Source: Liolophura sinensis
Lineage: Eukaryota; Mollusca; Polyplacophora; Chitonida; Chitonidae
Length of the DNA: 64,000 nucleotides
Reading direction: 5' to 3'
Assembly: GCF_032854445.1 (NCBI RefSeq)
Contig: NC_088300.1
Span: forward strand, 38,408,458-38,472,457
Position 1 is the stretch's first letter. The number at the start of each line of letters is the position of its first letter. Under the pieces are notes generated by a model, which saw nothing but the letters and a program-made list of their open reading frames with translations, ran no database searches and was not told the origin of the DNA. Positions 1-11,067 of this stretch are shown in pieces. The translations under genes and the position numbers were made by a program.

Positions 1-312
1 ATGTTCATTATATCCTCTAATCTGCAAGAACCACTAAGAGCTAGGTCACTCTGTGGTCCGTCGATATTGGGTTGATGGATTGATGATTAATTATTTGTTT
101 TAATATCTTCATTATACGATTTAATTCTCACGAACCACCGAGAAGCCATGTTTTTCTCCTTCATGCACCCCTGGTCAATACAACTGTGCCTCTGTGGTCA
201 GTCTTTGGACTGGACTTGTCAGTTGTTGGGTCTTATCTCACCTTGGTCAATCTGACCGTTGTTCTCAAGAGCTGAGTGGCCGTGGACTCGTCTCGTGACA
301 CGATGCTCTCAC

Positions 313-340
313 GGTCACGTGACCTTACGTGCACTATAAA
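313..340 (+). promoter_or_regulatory. PNT-gene core promoter, unit 1 (E-box palindrome + TATA)
   Basis: The 12-bp palindrome GGTCACGTGACC (313-324) is followed 11 bp later by TATAAA (335-340). A start near 365 is expected, within gTCACAAG, which resembles an initiator. The downstream UTR exon ends at a donor at 473/474 (aaag|gtaaac). The same arrangement recurs in units 2, 3 and 4, and with half the palindrome in unit 5. The inner ten bases, GTCACGTGAC, are the CLEAR-type E-box bound by TFEB/MITF-family bHLH-ZIP factors in vertebrates; use here is inference. Confidence 0.65.
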
Positions 341-364
341 TTCTGAGGAATGCCGTCCACATGT

Positions 365-958
365 CACAAGTCTCTGGTAAATCATCCCGATGTCACCGTC
401 TGAAAACAGAACTTTTCAGAGAAATTGAGCTTATCTATGAACGAACTACGGGTGGTGAATATAAAACAGAAAGGTAAACCACGTATACTGTTTACTGGTT
501 TGTTATAAATATATCTCAACAAACATATAACATTTGCAACCAGTGGAGATTTTAATGTCTTAGGCCTAACAATGTTAAGATTTTGTGAGAATTTACTGTG
601 AATAGGGCCTACACTTGTTCTACAATAAATTATAAGTTACAATTTGCCATGAGGTCGGGGTCGATGGAACCCGATTGAAAGCTTGATATTCCTTGTACCA
701 CGATGTTAATAATGTAAATGTTTCTTCATAACCGGTTTTGTCTTATTCTATTTCAAGGTTCTGCTGCTTAGTGAGATTGAATTTACGTTGCGCTGTATGA
801 AACTGAACAACAACCTGGATGTGAATGTGAATATTTTACCTATGATCGGAAAAAGACTTTGTCTGATATCTCTGGAGACGTTTAGGAAACATATTCCCCG
901 GGGAGGAGAAGTACTATACAGGGATCTCTGGAGGAGGGTGGGGATTTACAATCACTGA
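365..958 (+). pseudogene. PNT-domain gene, unit 1: deleted, fused pseudogene
   Basis: The UTR exon (about 365-473) and the exon 2 acceptor (757/758) are present. Exon 2 then runs directly from gagattgaattta into the middle of the PNT exon, so the start codon, exon 2 coding part, intron 2 and the W-S-R-D-D helix are gone. The remaining frame starts around M-K-L-N-N-N and ends at TGA 956-958. Core residues are also changed: M-N-G-K-G becomes M-I-G-K-R. About half a domain remains, so it is almost surely non-functional. An AATAAA (1165-1170) follows. Confidence 0.75.
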
Positions 959-1500
959 ATATAATAAGTGCTATATATACAATTGAATATATTATAACTG
1001 ACAGCTCATTATATAATATACAGATAGTGCATGGTGTGGAGTGGATCACCAGGAATGGTCAGCTCGAGAGAAGTAACATTCAACTTGTTGAGAGCTGAGA
1101 GACTTTACATCGCCGAATTACTACGTCGATGAGGGAGCTATAACCACCGTCTGGTTGTTTACTTAATAAACAAGTAGACTCCAGAGAGCTGTCAAAGGGA
1201 GATAACTGCTGTGGACTAAACGCACGTGATCGTTGTATAATAGCATGAGATTGTTGGATATTGACTTGTGAACATGTGATAATACTTTGTGAACGTGACG
1301 TTGCATTCCTTGGCGCGCGTGATCGTTGTACATCACGTTTTGCCAAATATCATGTGACCATCTCTCGACCAATGGAATCGAGAATTACCCTATGAGGTAT
1401 AATAATATAAATTCATAAACTATAAATAAATATCCAAACAAAACATTACCTGTTGTATGTCTTTTGTTGACGAACTTGGTTAACAGGAGTGCACTAGAAG

Positions 1501-1502
1501 TA
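1501..1502. other. Empty Tc1 target site (TA)
   Basis: Unit 1 reads gcactagaag|TATATATCTG without interruption. In units 2-4 the same TA is duplicated around a 648-bp Tc1 derivative. This is an exact pre-insertion allele and dates the insertion after unit 1 split from the others. Confidence 0.85.
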
Positions 1503-1655
1503 TATATCTGTTTGTATATTTTGGAAATTGAATACTGTATATTTGAAACAAGCGTGGTGGTAATCCAAAATAAAGTATCTGTTCTGTTATTTCAACCTGT
1601 CGCCATTACTCATTACAAATGTGTCCTGTAGACTAATCTACGCATATCTCCAGCA

Positions 1656-1749
1656 ATGGACGAGTTAATTAAGTTGTTACAGTCGCATCGTACTGATTTT
1701 AATGGTGGTGTTTTATGTTGCACTGAACTGTTTCACTTACACAATAATG
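1656..1749 (+). CDS. MDEL exon, unit 1: first coding exon of unknown gene
   Basis: Acceptor tcctgtag|act at 1631/1632, ATG at 1656, and a strong donor AATAATG|GTAAGT after 1749 leave 31 codons plus one base (phase 1). It starts M-D-E-L-I-K-L-L-Q-S-H and ends L-F-H-L-H-N-N. Compared with units 2-4 most differences are silent or conservative. The paralogous block at 2891 keeps the frame with many third-position changes, which suggests past coding selection. I do not recognise the family and could not identify the next exon. Read unspliced it gives a 38-codon peptide. Confidence 0.45.
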
Positions 1750-1884
1750 GTAAGTTTTGTAGATGGAACTTCTAACTTAAGACCACGGCGGAAAACGCGA
1801 TATCGGGTTTCGAGATTGAATTTTATTCGTATGAACGGTTACGGCGATTTCAAGGATAAGGCTGAAATACTGCCAATATGGTGT

Positions 1885-2160
1885 GTGTTTATTTATTTGT
1901 TTATTTGATTGGTGTTTAACGCCGTACTCAAGAATTTTTTACTTATGCGATTGTGGCCAACATTATAGTGGGAGGAAACCGGACAGTGGCCCGGGGGAAA
2001 CCCACGATCCTGTGCAGTGGAAGTCACCAAGAACTGGACCAATGCGTCTGCATTAATGAGAGTGTGTTAGCACAGCACAATGACACAGGGGCCTAAAACT
2101 AGGCCACAGTTGAACAAGACGACCATGGGCCTGGCAATTCGGTCGGTTGTCACATGTATT
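1885..2160 (+). repeat. Interspersed mollusc repeat, unit 1
   Basis: The sequence begins ttatttgattggtgtttaac and continues through gccgtactcaagaatttt and gtgggaggaaaccggacag. Related copies occur at 11299, 21690, 32115, 55158, 61505 and, on the minus strand, 4740 and 62660. The first part resembles the 3' region of the tRNA-headed SINE found at 20353 and 27847, so it is probably a SINE relative or derivative. No coding capacity. Confidence 0.7.
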
Positions 2161-2890
2161 CTCAACAAAAATATTAACGCACGAAGAAATGTTATGCTGT
2201 TTTATCTCTGTAGGATAAATAACGTGTTAACTCAATAATTTGGGTAAGAATTCATTATCAACTGTGGCTTCAATTTCCACCAGATGTATCACATTTTAGA
2301 GCAATAATCCATAAGCTATGGATAGGTCGGTAATCACACATTTTACAGCACTCAGCACCGAGTGTGCCCACAGTTGTCATCACGAAGAGCTGTGGGATGA
2401 TCAGCTGTTATCGTTCTAGAATGTATATAAGCACACTGACACTCACCTCTATGAGATAACAAGCTACAAGCAATAAGATAGTAACAAGTTAGGGTAACAC
2501 AAGTACAAGTATGAAAGCCTGCTCTGAGCTATTCGATATGAAAGCCTGCTCTGAGTCATTCGGCATTGAGGTATACCCTGAAAGCGATTGTGGCGTGTTT
2601 TGTTTTATACGGATCTTAGTGATTTCTGATACATTGGCAGATCGTGGAACCCATTACAGCGTTACAACAGCTTATCGTATATTATAAATCCATATACTGT
2701 AAGTAAATATGTAAACGAATCATTGCCTTGTATGTGTTCTGTTTTTCAACAGCGTACCTGTCTGTACATCGCGGTATACTAGTAATGGAATGGACGTGAA
2801 ACAAATGTGGTGATAATGTACAAAATAATGTCCGTAATCAAGGAAAATATTAACAATATCTCTTGTTGGCAAATGCATGTATTTCCGGCA

Positions 2891-2935
2891 ATGAACGAGT
2901 TCGCTAAGCTGTTACACGTCCATGCGCGGTACTGA
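2891..2935 (+). pseudogene. MNEF block, unit 1: decayed paralogue of the MDEL exon
   Basis: The ATG opens M-N-E-F-A-K-L-L-H-V-H, aligning codon by codon with M-D-E-L-I-K-L-L-H-S-H, but is shifted out of frame by an extra short run and stops at TGA 2933-2935. After the shift a T-D-L-x-x-W segment still matches T-D-L-N-D-G of the MDEL exon. About 200 bp of upstream sequence is alignable to the region before the MDEL exon, so this is a segmental duplicate and not chance. Confidence 0.5.
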
Positions 2936-4017
2936 TTTGACGAATTGGTGTTCCATGGTGCACCCATGGCGTTTTCACGTATGGAAGGACAGTCCGGTTA
3001 ACGAATCTGTATCTGCTAAGTTAAGTATATGACAGAGTTGGCCAAGACCGCTGGAAGACTGCACTTAAAATTTGCTCATCAGCGCCAAGTGTATAATTAC
3101 TCCGTCCTGTGGCAACAAAAGGTCGGTAAGATGAAAGGAGAAAAACAATGTTGCAATATGAAAAGAAACATTTATAAGTTATAGAAATTATATCATTGTG
3201 CTAGACAATGGGCCCGGGTAATTTAGGCCCAGAATGGTGCAAACCCTCATCACCTCTCTCTCTCTGATTCCCATGTATACAGCTCTGCATGCACCTCTAA
3301 CAAAACGTGGGTGATAAAACCATTGTCTAACTTAGCACCTCGAACCTACGTTAAATATATTCTTTACAAAACGGCCACCTATAATTATTGATAATGCCAT
3401 CGGAGGTGCATGCCCTATGGCGCTGTTTTATATAGGCTACCAGTTTGATCTTGCTCACGATCTCCACCTACCAGTACATGAAAGGACCAGACAATATGGC
3501 ATGAGGCCATCATCATCTGGCAATCAATCAAAAACTTTCTTAACTGTGTTTTAAATTTTCTTAAACAGAATAGAATGCATTCAAATATGACTGATCAGAT
3601 ATAGAAACATCTGCCAGTTGGATGACAAATAATCTGCTTAATGCAATACTATATTTAATCGGGAATATTTTCGCACATCACATCATGATTTAGTGATTTA
3701 ATTGTTTGTTCAACATTTTTGGGGTAAATTCTTCGTTGTGAGAACCGTTGGGAAACCAGTATAATTTGCTGGTTGGTTTGAAAATGCGGCGAAAACTTAT
3801 AACAACCGCGATCATGTGACGACTGCTTTGTCAAAAGCCCGAAAAATTAGATGAAACAGATCAATTATATACTCAGTTTCCCGGAATGGTAAAAAAGAAG
3901 TGTATACTTTTAATATAATAAATGATTGCTGTATATAAAACTTCAAAATCGACCTCAAAACCTAGCGTAGTGTTCAGATGAGTTAATTTCACTAAATATA
4001 TGCTAATGTTCATAGAG

Positions 4018-4312
4018 GTTATATTGACGGTTGATCAGATGTTATAATGACTGTTGACCAGATGTTATATAGAGTGTTGATTAGGTCTTACTGGCTGTTG
4101 ATTAGATGTTAGATTGACGGTTATACTGACTTGGTCAGAGGTTATACTTGCTGTTGATTAGAGGTTATGTGGACTGTTGATCAGGTTATATACTGGCTCT
4201 TGATGAGATTATGTACTGGTTGTTGATAAGAATATATACTGGCTGTTGATCACAGGCTATACTGGTTGTTGGTCACATGTTTTACTGGCTGTTCACCAGT
4301 TATATTAATTGC
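4018..4312. repeat. 25-bp minisatellite private to unit 1
   Basis: About 12 imperfect units of the type ttatactggctgttgatcag. In units 2-4 the matching place has only one unit-like stretch (around 13730 and 24130), so the array expanded after unit 1 separated. Confidence 0.7.
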
Positions 4313-4739
4313 TTATCACATTGGCTAGCATTGTATGATCATAAGTCGATGAATATCCCAGCTTTACACCCGCTGTGAGCAACAGACATGGAAGAGTACC
4401 TCTGATTTGCTGATTTGAAAAAATAAATCCTATAACGCTACTTTACAAGTATGATACGTGCAGTTACATTGACGTCCTGCAGGCCGGTGGAAAATATCTG
4501 TTATATTGTCTGCTTGCGACACTTCACACTGGAATAAACACTTATACACAACTGAAAGTGTTCCTTCATTTCAGATGACTCTTGTATACGGCGATTTACT
4601 TTAATAAGGCAAAATAATACATAATCAAAATTAACATAATGATTCCCGTTGTAAATCTGCAAAGAATTCTTGGTTACATTATGTTTAATACTCATAACCA
4701 ATCTCTGATATATCCAGCCTAGCACAGATAAAACGACGG

Positions 4740-4885
4740 TCTTATCTCCATCCTACCTGCGGATGGTCGTGGGTTGCCCCCGGGCTCTGCTCTCTTTCCT
4801 CCCACCATAATGCTGGCCGCCGTCATACAAGTGAAATATTCTTGAGCACGGCGTGAAACACCAATTAAATAAACAAAATAAAATA
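4740..4885 (-). repeat. Interspersed mollusc repeat, reverse copy
   Basis: Reverse complement of the family at 1885: acctgcggatggtcgtgggt then ggccgccgtcatacaagtga and attcttgagcacggcg, ending in an A-rich tract (aaataaaataaaataaata). This is closer to the right-hand copies (55158, 62660) than to those inside the units, so it is an independent insertion. Confidence 0.7.
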
Positions 4886-6099
4886 AAATAAATAAATATC
4901 TCCATCCTTTTGCCTGAAGTGAGCGAGATTATCACTTATTTCAGATTTATGGTTCTTGATTCTAGGTAATTGTTATATTCTATACATATATATCACAAAA
5001 TTATCGGGTGCATAACTGCCAGAAGTTTGTATACCTAGTTTTCATATAAGTGCATATAAGTAAAATAAATCGGAAGAAAATATAACCCTCTGTCAATGCT
5101 GTACTTGTTTATTTAAGCGTTTATTTATGTGTACATGAGGGCCAATATAGTTGAAGCACACACGTGAAAGTTGCTTTTTGGTAGTTTTTCTAAGAAAATT
5201 AAGAGAGCGAACATAAGTGTCTGTAAGACAGTGAACAACAGCATTGTGAACAATGCACTTGATCACTGACACGTGCCACTCAGCTCTCGCTTGACACCTA
5301 ATTTAGACTATATATATGTTAACTGATCAGCGTCACTCATGATTAAACAGGTAGCAAACAATACACATACATTCTCAGAAAGCGCAGAATTGGGATGTAT
5401 TTTTTAAATAAGCAATTCCCTGTGTGTGTTTCTTGTATGGGCTTTATTTTTTTGTAGGAAGTTTTAGTTGAGAAGGCTAAGGTAGGATAAAGATTTGTGG
5501 TATGAAATTGTCCTATCGTGTGTTAAAGAAGAATGAATTAACTGTAAGAAAACAGGTGTAAACAACACGAATCATGATTCACAAATTAAAAACACAAATT
5601 TTACTTATTTTTTATGGTTCATGTAAAATTGCTTTTGACCCTCCAGAAGTATCAGTGTTATTCACACTTATGAAAGTTTCGCTGATTTAAGTGTATTTGG
5701 CCTTAAAGTAAAGTCCCAAAGTAAATGTCGCCCATTGCTCGTGGTTTCTGGGGTACTATTTCACCACTGAGCTTAGAATGTGCCAACCTAGGCCAATCTG
5801 ATGAGTTATTCAGACAAAGTTCGTTTGGTTTTACATGTTGACTAATCAAAATTAATGAAAGACTTTTTAATTCCATTGGTTATAAACTACATCAAGTTTC
5901 TAACTACTGCTCAAATCACACGGTTTAAATGGTTTAAAAGCTTTCGGGCTAGTGTTTTTTTCTTATTTGAATGTGTCAAATAGTCACTATCGAAGTGTGT
6001 CACTTGTAGTTCTTTGTTAGTTAGCTAGGTGCACGTTGGAACGTGTAAACCTATATGAATATTTCCCTTCGTGTGACGAAAACGTTGAAAAGACTAAAT

Positions 6100-6370
6100 T
6101 GGATGTCAAGTTTTAAAAGTCGACTTGATCTTTTATTGTCAATCGAGTCTTTATAAGTTAAGGCTCAATTTAAAACTCGATTTCTCGTATCAATTCACGA
6201 CGTCGAGTTTTACATGGACTGTAAAACTGGAGCTGGACCCGCAAAAGCCGACTGTGGTTGTAATATACAGAAACAACATCCTAAAGAAAATAGATTTCCT
6301 TTAACCTCTTGTATATTGAAAACTCGACGTCGACTTTTTGAAACTCAACGAAGGTCGAGTTTTGGGGATG
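6100..6370. repeat. TCGAGTTTT-rich inverted-repeat region
   Basis: Several tcgagtttt/aaaactcga motifs in both orientations, including ten-base arms aaaactcgac...gtcgagtttt about 25 bases apart near 6318-6362 and a short hairpin agttttaca-tggac-tgtaaaact near 6208-6230. Units 2 and 3 keep only the last part (around 16150 and 26950), and it recurs inverted at 34095. The function is unknown. Confidence 0.4.
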
Positions 6371-6479
6371 GATACAAACATATATCTAAATTCCACTTAG
6401 CATTTTTGCCCAAAAATTTGAAAAAAAAGATGCACAGAACTCTGAAGTTACCACCACTTTTTCGATTTTTAATATTCCT

Positions 6480-6640
6480 AGAAGATTGTTACTTGTGGTT
6501 TCTACATTAACAGCACCCTTCAGCCCCTCTCTCTCCCCGACCGTTGTGGTGCTATCTTAAGGGATATAAATTAATCCATTTGACTTCATTAAAGTTTTCT
6601 CAATTGGTTGTTTTTACAGCAAGGTGGTGGTAATCGCCGA
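6480..6640 (+). repeat. Q block, first copy in unit 1
   Basis: Sequence running through cccctctctctcccc, ttaacctc/ttaacttcattaaagttttctc and ttttacagcaaggtggtgg. Every complete unit has two copies, one before and one after promoter block P1 (7330-7480 is the second here; 16340 and 17370 in unit 2; 27150 and 28450 in unit 3), and an inverted copy lies at 33795-34240. An acceptor-like tttttacag|caagg sits in it, but the frames beyond it are not conserved between copies. Confidence 0.6.
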
Positions 6641-7029
6641 TTAATCCGTTTTAGGTGCCTGGGAAAATATTACATGTGGTGAATACAGTCAGCATCAATT
6701 ATTTTTAAGCATTGCATGAGTCTTGAAGATTTCAGACTATTTGCTGATTATTTGATGCTTGGTTTCCTGTGTGGAAATATATATATAAATTAAAGTATAC
6801 TAGTACATATTCGGGTGAATTGTGCATATCCCCGACTGATGACCATTCGTGTTAAGTCCTTCTCATGTTAATTCATATCTAACAAAGTACAGCACGTCTT
6901 AATAATTGCTAATAATCATTTCTCAATATTGTTTTGATGAGGGGGCGGGGAGGGGACAATAACTGTCTCAATTCCTAAGGACGTTACAAATGTCAAGCAA
7001 ACAATGAAATTATACACTGGTTTGCCTGG

Positions 7030-7320
7030 AAGCCGATCGAGGACCAGTCGTTATTTGGTTGATGGATTGATGAACAATTAATCATCTTAATATCTTCAAT
7101 ATAGGATTTAATTCTCACGAACGACCGAGAGGCCATGTTTTTTCCCCTCATGCATCCCCTGGTCAACACAACTGTGCCTCTGTGGTCAGTCTTTGGACCG
7201 GGCATGTTAGTTGCTGTGTCTTATCTCACCTGGTCAATCTGACCGTTGTTCTCAAGAGCTAAGTGGCCATGGACTCGTCCCGTGACAAAATACTCTCACG
7301 GTCACGTGACCTTACGTGCA
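7030..7320 (+). repeat. Promoter-block paralogue P1, unit 1
   Basis: About 300 bp alignable to the PNT upstream block (P2; compare 60-340 and 8560-8840), from gttgatggattgatgaacaa to the E-box palindrome GGTCACGTGACC (7300-7311) and cttacgtgcag. The TATA box is lost here (gcagtattctg). No PNT exons follow; the Q block follows instead. It shows that the unit arose by duplicating smaller promoter-bearing segments. Confidence 0.65.
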
Positions 7321-7727
7321 GTATTCTGAGCATTGTTATGCTATCATAAGGGACATAAATTAATCCATTTAACTTCATTAAAGTTTTCTCAATTGGTTGT
7401 TTTTACAGCAAGGTGGTGGTAATCGCGGATTAATCTGTTTTATATGTGCCTGGGAAAATGTTGGCTTGATGGACAGAAAATGGCCTTGTTCACATAGGCC
7501 GACATCGTGTGGTTTTATCAGTTTGAAAAATAAAATGTATAAAGTAGTGAATTTTCCGCAGACAATTGAGTTACAAATCGCATGATGTAAGACTTTAGAT
7601 TTTTAATTACGACCGAGAATCTTTCGTGCTATTTACATACAAAGATTCTTAGAAAAATAATGGAAATAACTTGTACAAAATGAAATGAAATGAATAAAGC
7701 CGCTTGTGGTTTTATTAAAAGAAAAAA

Positions 7728-7805
7728 TTACAACCTCACAGTGTCTTGGATGATCCTCCGAAGCATGTCTTTGTCATCTCTATACAGCTTGACCATACTG
7801 GCCGC
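7728..7805 (-). CDS. DTVRL exon, unit 1: minus-strand terminal exon of unknown gene
   Basis: On the minus strand an acceptor (cattag|gcggcc) opens 25 codons, A-A-S-M-V-K-L-Y-R-D-D ... I-Q-D-T-V-R-L, then TAA (7728-7730). AATAAA on the same strand (plus 7711-7716) follows within 20 bases. Units 2 and 3 keep the same length and ends with mostly conservative changes. The family is not recognised. Upstream exons, which would lie to the right, were not identified. The reading may be a real 3' end or a well-kept relic. Confidence 0.4.
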   Translation of the reverse strand, partial: AASMVKLYRDDKDMLRRIIQDTVRL

Positions 7806-8811
7806 CTAATGAGCGGTTTCCTGTGAGGATATCTCAAGTACATGTTCGGGTGAAATACACACATGGTGGCATAAACAGTTATGTCTGATGTTTATTCATA
7901 TCGATTAAGATGTAGCAAGCGTCATAATAACTGTTAATGGTGTTTTGTAGAGAGGGACAGATTACCAGTCACCATTCTGGACAAAAACGACATGTCCGGG
8001 TGAAATATGTACACTGCGACTCAAATACCCGTTATGTCTAATGTTATTTCATGTCAGTAACAATGCAGCACGTTTAATAACAACAGACAACAAGGTTAAC
8101 ATTGGGCATTCTCGACAACGTTACAAGAGAATAATAAATTCATCATATCAACAACAATTTGAGGTTTTCTGATAATTTCACCATACCAAGCCACAAAAAG
8201 TGCCATTTGTTATCTCTCACTACCTTTTCCTCTACTATACACGATCAATCAGCGAGGTTCTCTATCGGCTTCCATAATAAGTAATCTGAGGGCTTATGTA
8301 TTAGTTGCTATGTCTCACAATCGATAACATACGTCTGAGTGATTATCATTATTTACACACATCCAACTGAATACGAGAGATTTGCTAAACAAAATCTGCT
8401 AAAACTACCTGAAAATTGGTATAATTAAAAGAAAAATAATATATGTTTGTTAAAACTTATGAGTGTGTGGGTGTCTGTGTGATTAAGTGACATCTTCAAT
8501 GTTCATTACATCCTCTAATCTGCAAGAACCACTAAGAGCTAGGTCACTCTGTGGTTCGTCGATATTGGGTTGATGGATTGATGATTAATTATTTGTTTTA
8601 ATATCTTCATTATACGATTTAATTCTCACGAACCACCGAGAAGCTATGTTTTTCTCCTTCATGCAACCCCTGGTCAATACAACTGTGCCTCTGTGGTCAG
8701 TCTTTGGACTGGACTTGTCAGTTGTTGGGTCTTATCTCACCTTGGTTAATCTGACCGTTGTTCTCAAGAGCTGAGTGGCCGTGGACTCGTCTCGTGACAC
8801 GATGCTCTCAC

Positions 8812-8839
8812 GGTCACGTGACCTTACGTGCACTATAAA
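8812..8839 (+). promoter_or_regulatory. PNT-gene core promoter, unit 2
   Basis: Palindrome GGTCACGTGACC at 8812-8823 and TATAAA at 8834-8839, as in unit 1. The predicted start is near 8864. The UTR exon ends at the donor 8972/8973 (aggaag|gtaaag). Confidence 0.65.
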
Positions 8840-8863
8840 TTCTGAGGAATACCGTCCACATGT

Positions 8864-9732
8864 CACAAGTCTCTGGTAAATCATCCCGATGTCAACGTCT
8901 GAAAACAGAACTTTTCAGAGAAATTGAGCTTATCTATGAACGAACTACGGGTGGTGAATATAAAACAGGAAGGTAAAGCACGTATACTGTTTATTGGTTT
9001 GTTATAAATATATCTCAACAAACCTATAACATTTGCAACCAGTGGAGATTTTTATGTCTTAACAATGTTAAGAGTTTGTGAGAATTTGCTGTGAATACAC
9101 TTGTTCTACAATAAATTATAAGTTACAATTTGCCTTGAGGTCTGGGTCGATGGAACCCGATTGAAAGCTTGATATTCCTTGTACCACGATGTTAATAGTG
9201 TAAATGTTTCTTCACAACCGGTTTTGTCTTATTCTGTTTCAAGGTTCTGCTGCTTAGTGAGATTGAATTTATCGCCATGTGTCAGGAGTACCAAGTTGTA
9301 CCGAATGTGTCGGACAGACTCCGGATGGACCAATCAAATGAACTGTGTGAAAACGCCATGCTTGGTAAAGGTGCAGTAAAACTCTATCGTGCTTCGTCAG
9401 TCATTACTATTTGCTTTGTTATTTTTTGTAAAGAATGCCTCTAATACGTTCAACTTCATGGCAATGTCAGAGGAACTTCCCCGGAAATGGCACAATAACT
9501 GTAACTCGTACTTTTTCCTCAGATCCCCCGGTGTTGGTCACGTGATGATGTCCGCCAATGGCTGCGCTGTATGAAACTGAACAACAACCTGGATGTGAAT
9601 GTGAATATTTTACCTATGAACGGAAAAGGACTTTGTCTGATATCTCTGGAGATGTTTAGGAAACATATTCCCCGGGGAGGAGAAGTACTATACAGGGATC
9701 TCTGGAGGAGGGTGGGGACTTACAATCACTAA
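8864..9732 (+). pseudogene. PNT-domain gene, unit 2: single-base frameshift
   Basis: Exon 1 (UTR) about 8864-8972; exon 2 9244-9364 with ATG 9277 and 29 codons plus one base; donor cttG|gtaaag; acceptor ttcctcag|at at 9522/9523. All signals match the intact unit-4 gene. In exon 3 the run after the acceptor has five C instead of four (ATCCCCCGG), shifting the frame before the W-S-R-D-D motif so translation stops within a few codons. Past the shift the domain is intact to TAA 9730-9732, with T to M in E-T-F. AATAAA is at 9931-9936. A one-base homopolymer error in the assembly would mimic this, so it might be functional. Confidence 0.7.
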
Positions 9733-10266
9733 ATATAATAAGTGCTATATATACAATTGAATATATTATAACTGACAGCTCATTATATAATATACAGATA
9801 GTGCATGGTGTGGAGTGGATCACCAGGAATGGTCAGCTCGAGAGAAGTAACATTCAACTTGTTGAGAGCCGAGAGACTTTAAATCGCCGAATTAGTACGT
9901 CGATAAGGAAGCTTGTGCGGTTGTTTACTTAATAAACAAGTAGACGTCAGAGAGCTCTCAAAGGGAGATAGCTGCTGTGGAATAAACGCACGTTATCGTT
10001 GGATAATAGCATGAGATCGTTGGATATTGTCTTGTGAATTTGGGATAATACTTTGTGAACGTGACGTTGCATTCCATGGCGCCCGTGATCGTTGTACATC
10101 ACGTTTTGCGGAATATCATGTAACCGTCTCTCGACCAATGGAATTGAGAAATACCCTGAGGTATAATACTATAAATTCATAAACTGTAAATAAATATATA
10201 AGCAAAACATCACCTGTTGTATGCCTTCTGTTTATGAACTTGGTTAATAGGAGTTTACTAGAAGTA

Positions 10267-10914
10267 AACTACCGGGCAAAAGAAACGTATAACCTTGTTC
10301 AGCACCACAAGAAAGAGAAAGAAAGACAGACAGTATCAACATGATAAGCATTATATTGCAATAAACCAATTTCCAAGTTCTGTTCAAAAATTCAAAGCCA
10401 TATGGATATTACACTTGCTGTCAGGCCGAGTAAAGAAGGCATGGGGTAAATCTGAAAAATTACACAAATGCAAGTAAAGGGACTCCCTTAAAAAGGTGTA
10501 CCTAATGTCCTATCATGTCATAAGACAGATCGTTAGTGGCGTGTGTGAACACCGATTGCATCAATTAAAGCCAAAATACTTCTCCTCATGGAAGTCGTCA
10601 GCCGCCGGATGACGTCATCAGGAATTCTGTCCCATTCCTCAAATAAAGCCTGTTCGAGCTGTTGCCTGTTTTGTGGGGGAGGGACGCGTTGTCTCAGACG
10701 TCGATCAAGATGATCCCACAGATGCTCTAAGGGATTCATGTCTGGCGATCGTGCTGGCCAAGGCAGTACGTTGACATCAACGGTGTCCAGATAATTTAGT
10801 ACAACTCTGGCGGTATGAGGTCGTGCATTGTCCTGCTGCAAAAGGATTATTCAACTTATTTTTCCATAGAAAAAACTGCATTTAAAAGTTATACCTTTCT
10901 TTTCCCCAGTAGTT
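10267..10914 (-). mobile_element. Tc1-type transposon derivative, unit 2 (648 bp)
   Basis: Flanked by TA on both sides (10265-10266 and 10915-10916). The terminal inverted repeats run about 26 bases from AACTACCGGGCAAAAG inward to CGTATAAC; the right copy is slightly mutated. Inside, on the minus strand, lies only the C-terminal third of a Tc1 transposase. The N-terminal DNA-binding domain and the first catalytic D are deleted, so it is non-autonomous. It has the same length and TA position as the unit-4 copy. Confidence 0.9.
10533..10841 (-). pseudogene. Tc1 transposase, C-terminal fragment (unit 2)
   Basis: About 102 residues. Q-Q-D-N-A-R-P-H holds the second catalytic D and N-P-L-E-H-L-W-D the E, with 34 residues between, which is the DD34E signature of Tc1. 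A full Tc1 transposase has about 340 residues, so roughly 70% is missing from the N-terminal side. The frame after the E is open but cannot be catalytic. Confidence 0.88.
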
Positions 10915-11067
10915 TATATATCTGTTTGTATATTTTGGAAATTGAATACTGTATATTTGAAACAAGCGTGGTGGTAATCGACAATGAAGTAACTGTTTTG
11001 TTATTTCAAACTGCCGCCATTAATCATTAAATTTGTCCTGTAGGCAAATCTACGCACATCCCATGCA

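Larger units (their letters stand above)
1..8498 (+). repeat. Array unit 1 (partial, oldest-diverged copy)
   Basis: First of four head-to-tail units. The marker beginning atgttcatta, followed by cctctaatctgcaagaacc, occurs at 1, 8499, 18551 and 29720 and sets the unit starts. In order the unit holds a PNT promoter, PNT pseudogene, MDEL exon, interspersed repeat, decayed MNEF block, long non-coding stretches, a promoter-block paralogue and a minus-strand terminal exon. Unit 1 differs most: it lacks the Tc1 insertion, has its own 25-bp tandem expansion (4018-4312), and has a different order and content between about 4400 and 6400. I see no supported gene in 2940-7700 apart from the repeats listed separately. 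Confidence 0.85.

Noticed and set aside
7397-7585. 62-codon frame after the Q-block acceptor in unit 1
   Set aside because: Frameshifts and stops in the unit 2 and 3 equivalents (e.g. near 17550); no splice partner.
9179-9379. 66-codon frame overlapping PNT exon 2, conserved in units 2-4
   Set aside because: It is the +1 frame of a real exon and crosses its donor; conservation only mirrors the young age of the duplication.
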